From assembly GCA_051530055.1 (NCBI GenBank), contig CM121342.1, positions 7,998,001-8,062,000 on the forward strand: a stretch of 64,000 nt of DNA, given 5' to 3'. Shown here piece by piece: positions 56,868 through 64,000 of the stretch. This stretch comes from Neoechinorhynchus agilis. Lineage: Eukaryota; Acanthocephala. A program made the translations under genes and the position numbers. The notes below the pieces were generated by a model. That model saw nothing but the letters and a program-made list of their open reading frames with translations, made no database searches and was not told the origin of the DNA. Position 1 is the first letter of the stretch; each line of letters starts with the position of its first letter.

Positions 56868-57020
56868 CAATGTCGATTTGTGAGGAGATACCGGGATATG
56901 TGATTAGAATTATTGTTTAGAAGTCTTTACCCGATAAATAATTTTTTATTAGAAACGTTTCGAAGCTGTTACACTTAATAAAAAATATTTAGCGGGTGAA
57001 GACTTCAAAACAATAATTCT
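56868..57020. mobile_element. Fold-back MITE, family A, copy 4
   Basis: Leader AATGTCGATTTGTGAGGAG and GTGATTAGAATTATTGTTTA, then inverted arms (TCTTTACCCGATAAATAAT on the left, AGCGGGTGAAGACTTC on the right). More diverged than the copies at 1275 and 39594. Confidence 0.7.
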
Positions 57021-57679
57021 TTTCATATAGGAAATTCCTGAAAAGCATCTAGAAAGTAAGCTCCGTTTTTAGATGAAAGCAGTTTCCCAAACATTTTTTA
57101 GTGATTGCGCTTGATTCAAAAAGTACATCTTAATAAATCAAAAAAGAGCAAATGAAGTTAATGTTGGAAAAAAGTCTAAAGTTTTCCCGTGAACTATTCG
57201 CAAGGTTGAAAGATTGTTGTTATCAATGGGAATGATTGGGAGTACAAGTACATAAATGTAATCTTGTGACACTAAAATTAATCCGCACTTGCCTCTAAGA
57301 AAAAAATCTAAAGGCGACAAAATGGATCACGTGCAGCGCCACCATAAATTTTTTCGGTGTTACTATGTTCTGTCACATCACCGTTCCACATTTTTGCTTC
57401 GTTTTTTGATTGAAAAAATCAGTGGAACCAACGTGGCTAACTATTATTGTTCCAGGCCGGTTACACTTATCAAAACGATTTTTTACCAGGGATAATGGTG
57501 ACTTGTTCGGTGTACTTGACGTGACCCTTTAAAATTGTTAAATATTATTGATTTCTGCAATTCTAAAATCTAATAAAACATCATGGCCGTTATCTCAGGT
57601 AATTTAAAAATCTAGCTCGGATTTTGGCTAAATCACCAATGTCTAGTATGTGCGAATTAAAAATCAAAATATGTATCAT
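57021..57679. other. Intergenic, nothing recognised
   Basis: AT-rich. Short open frames on both strands lack family features. Confidence 0.4.
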
Positions 57680-57875
57680 CGAGAGAAAATCCTTCGGGAT
57701 GGTAGAGTTGGAGACGTAAAATGTGTAACCCCCCCATGGATAGAAAACATATTTCATTGAGATATTTCGCGAAAAAGCCACGCCTCATCAGTCATTGTAG
57801 ATTAATCTAAGCGATCATAAAATATTTTCTATCCGTGATTATGATCATCACATCTCCAAAGATAGATATCGATTA
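57680..57875. mobile_element. Fold-back element, family D
   Basis: Inverted arms: TTGGAGACGT followed by GGATAGAAAACATATTT on the left, and the reverse complement of TTTGGAGATGTGATGATCAT and ACGGATAGAAAATATTTT on the right. The right-arm sequence is shared with 42630-42670 and with the interior of the CDC14 insertion (about 10510-10540). Confidence 0.55.
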
Positions 57876-59984
57876 AGACTAGAAGACAAATATTTGAAAA
57901 TTCGCATGTTTACTGCTGAATAAAAGATTTTTAAATCGAAAAGCACTGATTTTTCATACTTTTTGATGAGCATAAAGGACGCTATTGCTGATAGAGGGAA
58001 AAATATTCCTGAAAGATTACATCTTTTCTCAAAGCTCAAAAACGTTCAAACTATAAAAAAATCGTTCTACACGTCATTAAACTAGCACCCCCCATGACGG
58101 TTCCTTTCAAGCCGACACAGCAAATTTCGATGCGTTCAACATACATCCCAGGCATTCGGCTTGGTTATGAAGCCTTTTTCATTTCCGAAGGTAAGAAAAC
58201 GTACAAGCGAACATTTTTAAGAAAATAGCTTTTTAAAGTTTGGAAAAGTACTAACAACGATTTTGAGTTTGTTGCAAAACAATTTTCAGACTAAAAATTA
58301 TGCACGTGACGAATAATGTTAATTTAATAACGATTAAGTTTAGTCCTATTAAATATTATGTGTGACCGAGAAAAACCCTTATTCTGTGGGCATCAACGGT
58401 TCAACGATTACAAATTAGCTTACTTGAAATGGAAGTTATTTTGCGCATCACTGATTTTCATACAGGATCTAGAGACTAGGTTTTGCTGCCTATCTAAAGA
58501 CATTGATTTCTTTTACCGATAAACGACAATTATCTCTACGATAAATCGCCCATAAGATTTTTAAAGCGAGTTAAAGCTTCAAAGTATGATCCTTGAAAAG
58601 CTAATTTTTCCGCATAAGCGATTTGGTCGATCTGGTCATGAGAAAAACACAATTATTTCATAGTATTTGGCATTTCTAAAATGTTAGATCATTGTTCTGG
58701 CTACGCTAATAGATAGCAATGATTTATGAGGACTTCTAAATCGTCTGAAGATATTTATTAAAATTACAATTGGTTGTAAGCTAAATTAAAAGCCACGAAT
58801 AAAAATCTTTCATTTAAATCGCCGAATGCAGCCGTTGATCCATCTCAGACACAAACTGATTTTAACAAATCTAAGACCAAATGCTCCTAAATTTAGGCAA
58901 CGCCGTATAATCCTTGTAGCCTGAATGTATGAATTCTCAAATGCATATCTTCACAGCCTTCAAAACCATTATTTGTTTTAAATTAACCTCTAGGAATTTA
59001 AATAAACAAAATTAGTCGTAGGATTACGCTCTCGCCAAATGTCGCGTAAATCCGAAATCCTGCTGACAAATCGTTATCATCGACTTCAGGCCAATTTGTA
59101 ATGCTTTCTAATTAAGTCGAATAATTAATAAATCTGAAAGTTTGAAAAATTTGGGTGTAATTTACTATTGTAACTGAGAAGGTAAACAGATATAAATCTG
59201 ACTATTACTTCAAGCCAATAAAGTTTAATAAGCCCATTTCTCAATCGTTTCACGACCAAAAACCTTTGCAATACCAGCAGCTAAGTCAATATTTTCCAAC
59301 AATATTTCTTTATTAAATTCCGCTTTTAATGACAACGAATAAGGTCAATACGTCTGTCATTTTTCATGTTGATGGAATATCCGATAGACCTATCGAGCAT
59401 GATATTTCGGCTACATGTCTCCATGTCTTTTATAAAGGCATAAAAGTCAGCAAAAATATTGACCTGTTATTAATATGAAAGCAAAATGAAACATTTATCA
59501 CTTCCTCTCTCTAATGACCTTGAAATTTAAAAATGTCAATGTCAAAGCTTTGAGAAAAATAGTAAGCGGACCACAATGATCTTGCTAAATCCGAGGGCAC
59601 TACTCCAAGTAGGATTCGAAGTTTATACTCCATTTTACCTAAGTTTGTGATTGATTCTAAAGATATGAATTTATGACGATAGTTGTTGTACGCATAAAAT
59701 TCCATGGATGGACCATTGGCACACAACAAAGATGCTGATGTTAAAGCAAAAGAACGAATATGTGTCTCAATTAGCATAAATGTGGTCTGTTGTTCCTATT
59801 TGGTGTTAATGCACATTTGGCTGAAAATGCGTCTTGTTGGTTGCGGACTAAATGAAGCGAAAAGTGTTCGAAGACATCGTGTTTATTTTTCTACGTGGAA
59901 CCGTTTTGAAAGGTAGGACTTAATGATGGATTAGGGAGAGATTAGGCATACACATGCCTATGATTCTGATGTACGTGTGGTGAA
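57876..59984. other. About 2.1 kb without a recognised gene
   Basis: AT-rich. Weak open frames at 59511-59777 (minus, 88 codons) and 59704-59916 (plus) overlap each other and show no family features. Nothing else was identified. Confidence 0.4.
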
Positions 59985-60302
59985 GTGCAACAAAGTGACG
60001 GTTCGAAAGAGAAAAAGACGTTTTCTAAGACAAACGTGCAAAACATACCGATCTGTAACTTTCAGTTTATGGATGATCGTTTTCACTGCCTGCAGGAAGT
60101 ATGCGCAACCAGATATTCCGCCGATAACACCGTCCCATTAATGATCAAGCGGTCACAAATTGAGAAGAAAAACCGCATTTTATTAGAACAATTGCGCGCC
60201 TGCCTCAAACGTGAAGGAAACGCAAAAAAATACGCAAATACAATAATCGTCCTCAAAAAGCAGCTGATTCATATCCCAGGTCGACATATAAATGTATCGT
60301 AA
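59985..60302 (+). CDS. Unrecognised 105-aa open frame beside the satellite
   Basis: ATG-to-stop frame, basic and lysine-rich, with a helical segment (KKNRILLEQLRACLKREGN). No family recognised. It is the last non-repetitive open frame before the 172-bp array and may be a chance frame or a gene remnant. Confidence 0.25.
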   Translation: MQQSDGSKEKKTFSKTNVQNIPICNFQFMDDRFHCLQEVCATRYSADNTVPLMIKRSQIEKKNRILLEQLRACLKREGNAKKYANTIIVLKKQLIHIPGRHINVS

Positions 60303-60399
60303 CCTTCGTTATATGATTAACCGTGCATTTGTAAGAATACAATCTACGTATTCATGCATCCGTCCACAAACGAACAAGTGTTCGTCCAATTGGGCGACC

Positions 60400-60556
60400 G
60401 CACGCTGCCCACGAGGACAAAAACTTGTGCATGTGCGGACGAATCCGCATGATGCAAAGACAATTGCGCGTCTACATGTACCGGCGCAACATAAACGCAA
60501 ATGAACGCGTATAAACGATTACGAACATTAAGATTATTATTAAACAGCGAACGCGT
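60400..60556 (-). repeat. Inverted, diverged unit at the edge of the 172-bp satellite
   Basis: Reads as the reverse complement of the satellite unit with many changes: CCACGAGGACAAAAACTTGT, GATGCAAAGACAATTGCGCG, GCGCAACATAAACGCAAATG and AACGCGTATAAACG all match the minus strand of the array in order. Orientation flips at about 60556, where the regular forward array starts. Confidence 0.8.
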
Positions 60557-63500
60557 GCGCAGTCGTTACATATACAAGTTTTCGTCCTCGTGGACCAACG
60601 CGAAGATCTTTATTATATATCGGCGTTCGCGGCTTTATATTAATCTGCAACTTCGAAACCGTTTACACGCGTTCATTCGCGTTTATGTTGCGCGAGTATC
60701 GATCAACGCGCAGTTGTCTTTGCATCGTGCGTAGTCGTTACATATACAAGTTTTCGTCCTCGTGGACCAACGCGAAGATCTTTATTATATATCGCCGTTC
60801 GCGGCTTTATATTAATCTGCAACTTCGAAACCGTTTACACGCGTTCATTCGCGTTTATGTTGCGCGAGTATCGATCAACGCGCAGTTGTCTTTGCATCGT
60901 GCGTAGTCGTTACATATACAAGTTTTCGTCCTCGTGGACCAACGCGAAGATCTTTATTATATATTATCGCGGCTTTATATTAATCTGCAACTTCGAAACC
61001 GTTTACACGCGTTCATTCGCGTTTATGTTGCGCGAGTATCGATCAACGCGCAGTTGTCTTTGCATCGTGCGTAGTCGTTACATATACAAGTTTTCGTCCT
61101 CGTGGACCAACACGCGAAGATCTTTATTATATATCGCCGTTCGCGGCTTTATATTAATCTGCAACTTCGAAACCGTTTACACGCGTTCATTCGCGTTTAT
61201 GTTGCGCGAGTATCGATCAACGCGCAGTAGTCTTTGCATCGTGCGTAGTCGTTACATATACAAGTCTTTGCACGTGCGTAGTCGTTATCATATACATAGT
61301 TTTGCAACTTCGAAACCGTTTACACGCGTTCATTCGCGTTTATGTTGCGCGAGTATCGATCAACGCGCAGTTGTCTTTGCACGTGCGTAGTCGTTACATA
61401 TACAAGTTTTCGTCCTCGTATTATATATCGCCGTTCGCGGCTTTATATTAATCTGCAACTTCGAAACCGTTTACACGCGTTCATTCGCGTTTATGTTGCG
61501 CGAGTATCGATCAACGCGCAGTTGTCTTTGCATCGTGCGTAGTCGTTACATATACAAGTTTTCGTCCTCGTGGACCAACGCGAAGATCTTTATTATATAT
61601 CGGCGTTGCATCGGCTTTATATTAATCTGCAACTTCGAAACCGTTTACACGCGTTCATTCGCGTTTATGTTGCGCGAGTATCGATCAACGCGCAGTTGTC
61701 TTTGCATCGTGCGTAGTCGTTACATATACAAGTTTTCGTCCTCGTGGACCAACGCGAAGATCTTTATTATATATCGGCGTTCGCGGCTTTATATTAATCT
61801 GCAACTTCGAAACCGTTTACACGCGTTCATTCGCGTTTATGTTGCGCGAGTATCGATCAACGCGCAGTAGTCTTTGCATCGTGCGTAGTCGTTACATATA
61901 CAAGTTTTCGTCCTCGTGGACCAACGCGAAGATCTTTATTATATATCGCCGTTCGCGGCTTTATATTAATCTGCAACTTCGAAACCGTTTACACGCGTTC
62001 ATTCGCGTTTATGTTGCGCGAGTATCGATCAACGCGCAGTTGTCTTTGCATCGTGCGTAGTCGTTACATATACAAGTTTTCGTCCTCGTGGACCAACGCG
62101 AAGATCTTTATTATATATCGCGTTCGCGGCTTTATATTAATCTGCAACTTCGAAACCGTTTACACGCGTTCATTCGCGTTTATGTTGCGCGAGTATCGAT
62201 CAACGCGCAGTTGTCTTTGCATCGTGCGTAGTCGTTACATATACAAGTTTTCGTCCTCGTGGACCAACGCGAAGATCTTTATTATATATCGGCGTTCGCG
62301 GCTTTATATTAATCTGCAACTTCGAAACCGTTTACACGCGTTCATTCGCGTTTATGTTGCGCGAGTATCGATCAACGCGCAGTTGTCTTTGCATCGTGCG
62401 TAGTCGTTACATATACAAGTTTTCGTCCTCGTGGACCAACCAACGCGAAGATCTTTATTATATATCGCGCGTTCGCGGCTTTATATTAATCTGCAACTTC
62501 GAAACCGTTTACACGCGTTCATTCGCGTTTATGTTGCGCGAGTATCGATCAACGCGCGTCTTTGCATCGTGCGTAGTCGTTACATATACAAGTTTTCGTC
62601 CTCGTGGACCAACGCGAAGATCTTTATTATATATCGCCGTTCGCGGCTTTATATTAATCTGCAACTTCGAAACCGTTTACACGCGTTCATTCGCGTTTAT
62701 GTTGCGCGAGTATCGATCGTTAGTCTTTGCATGCGTAGTCGTTACATATACAAGTTTTCGTCCTCGTGGACCAACGCGAAGATCTTTATTATTATATATC
62801 TGCAACTTCGAAACCGTTACGCGGCTTTCGCGTTTATATTAATCTGCAACTTGCATCGAAACCAAGTTTACGCGTTCATTCGCGTTTATGTTGCGCGAGT
62901 ATCGAAATCAACGCGCAGTATCGATCAACGCGCAGTTGTCTTTGCATCGTGCGTAGTCGTTACATATACAAGTTTTCGTCCTCGTGGACCAACGCGAAGA
63001 TCTTTATTATATATCGGCGTTCGCGGCTTTATATTAATCTGCAACTTCGAAACCGTTTACACGCGTTCATTCGCGTTTATGTTGCGCGAGTATCGATCAA
63101 CGCGCAGTTGTCTTTGCATCGTGCGTAGTCGTTACATATACAAGTTTTCGTCCTCGTGGACCAACGCGAAGATCTTTATTATATATCGCGTTCGCGGCTT
63201 TATATTAATCTGCAACTTCGAAACCGTTTACACGCGTTCATTCGCGTTTATGTTGCGCGAGTATCGATCAACGCGCAGTTGTCTTTGCATCGTGCGTAGT
63301 CGTTACATATACAAGTTTTCGTCCTCGTGGACCAACGCGCGAAGATCTTTATTATATATCGGCGTTCGCGGCTTTATATTAATCTGCAACTTCGAAACCG
63401 TTTACACGCGTTCATTCGCGTTTATGTTGCGCGAGTATCGATCAACGCGCAGTAGTCTTTGCATCGTGCGTAGTCGTTACATATACAAGTTTTCGTCCTC

Positions 63501-64000
63501 GTGGACCAACGCGAAGATCTTTATTATATATCGCCGTTCGCGGCTTTATATTAATCTGCAACTTCGAAACCGTTTACACGCGTTCATTCGCGTTTATGTT
63601 GCGCGAGTATCGATCAACGCGCAGTAGTCTTTGCATCGTGCGTAGTCGTTACATATACAAGTTTTCGTCCTCGTGGACCAACGCGAAGATCTTTATTATA
63701 TATCGCGTTCGCGGCTTTATATTAATCTGCAACTTCGAAACCGTTTACACGCGTTCATTCGCGTTTATGTTGCGCGAGTATCGATCAACGCGCATGTGCA
63801 TCGTGCGTAGTCGTTACATATACAAGTTTTCGTCCTCGTGGACCAACGCGCGATATTAATCTGCAACTTCGAAACCGTTTACACGCGTTATTCGCGTTTA
63901 TGTTGCGCGAGTATCGATCAACGCGCAGTAGTCTTTGCATCGTGCGTAGTCGTTACATATACAAGTTTTCGTCCTCGTGGACCAACGCGAAGATCTTTAT
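60557..64000 (+). repeat. 172-bp satellite array (about 20 units, runs off the right edge)
   Basis: Tandem units of about 172 bp, starting GTAGTCGTTACATATACAAG near 60560, 60731, 60904 and so on. Each unit contains TTTTCGTCCTCGTGGACCAA, GCGAAGATCTTTATTATATA, TTTATATTAATCTGCAACTT and GCGTTCATTCGCGTTTATGT. Most units are nearly identical, differing by one or two bases (for example CGGCGTTCGCGG versus CGCCGTTCGCGG, and CAGTTGTC versus CAGTAGTC). Partial or rearranged units lie near 61260-61430, 62720-62930 and 63790-63870. Long open frames across it, up to about 400 codons, follow from the repeat and its few stops and are not genes. The unit is more GC- and CpG-rich than the surrounding DNA. Confidence 0.97.

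Noticed and set aside
61342-63859. Open frames of up to about 400 codons in the 172-bp array
   Set aside because: They arise because the unit has few stops and repeats in changing phase; the predicted peptides are permutations of the same string and shift frame with each unit-length change.

Overview
The window looks like nuclear DNA of an AT-rich, compact invertebrate animal. T-box, RhoGEF, FERM and ABCC genes mark it as metazoan. Most introns I could place are GT-AG and only about 44-58 nt long, which, with a divergent CK1/TTBK-like kinase, fits a nematode, possibly a repeat-rich early-branching (Dorylaimia/Enoplea) lineage. The species is inference; no rRNA, tRNA or spliced-leader gene was found to test it. 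Gene names rest on protein motifs and alignments recalled from family knowledge, not on a search.

Layout. 0-5 kb: a reverse LINE remnant, a fold-back MITE, then T-box and FIP1 genes (both minus). 5.8-9.7 kb: a long decayed CR1/L2-type LINE (plus). 9.9-18.3 kb: a minus-strand run of CDC14 phosphatase, a COA7-like Sel1 protein, exosome subunit EXOSC9/RRP45 and an unrecognised 325-aa protein. 18.4-23.5 kb: two MITEs, a tRNA-like repeat and a broken Ty3/gypsy LTR element. 24.3-27.9 kb: MED6 and ERp44 (minus). 28.0-30.3 kb: a 384-bp satellite, followed by a second LINE type. 32.2-37.5 kb: an ABCC4/MRP4-like transporter (plus). 37.6-41.9 kb: retroelement remnants, another MITE and a second 384-bp satellite block. 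43.8-56.4 kb: a CK1-family kinase, an about 107-bp satellite, a RhoGEF and a FERM-domain gene (all minus) plus one unrecognised plus-strand gene. 56.4-60.3 kb: almost gene-free. 60.4-64.0 kb: a 172-bp satellite array running off the window end, bounded on the left by an inverted, diverged unit.

The host genes are mostly housekeeping: mRNA 3' end formation (FIP1), RNA decay (EXOSC9), transcription (MED6, T-box), cell-cycle phosphatase (CDC14), secretory quality control (ERp44), mitochondrial assembly (COA7), membrane export (ABCC4-like) and cytoskeletal signalling (RhoGEF, FERM). There is no operon-like functional grouping.

The most notable observation is a TA-flanked, inverted-repeat insertion inside the catalytic domain of CDC14. 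It appears removable in frame only by splicing at sites in or beside its own terminal repeats, which would leave 11 codons of element sequence in the enzyme (a candidate introner). Also notable are a structured module shared by the 384-bp satellite and two dispersed copies, and the inverted edge of the 172-bp array.
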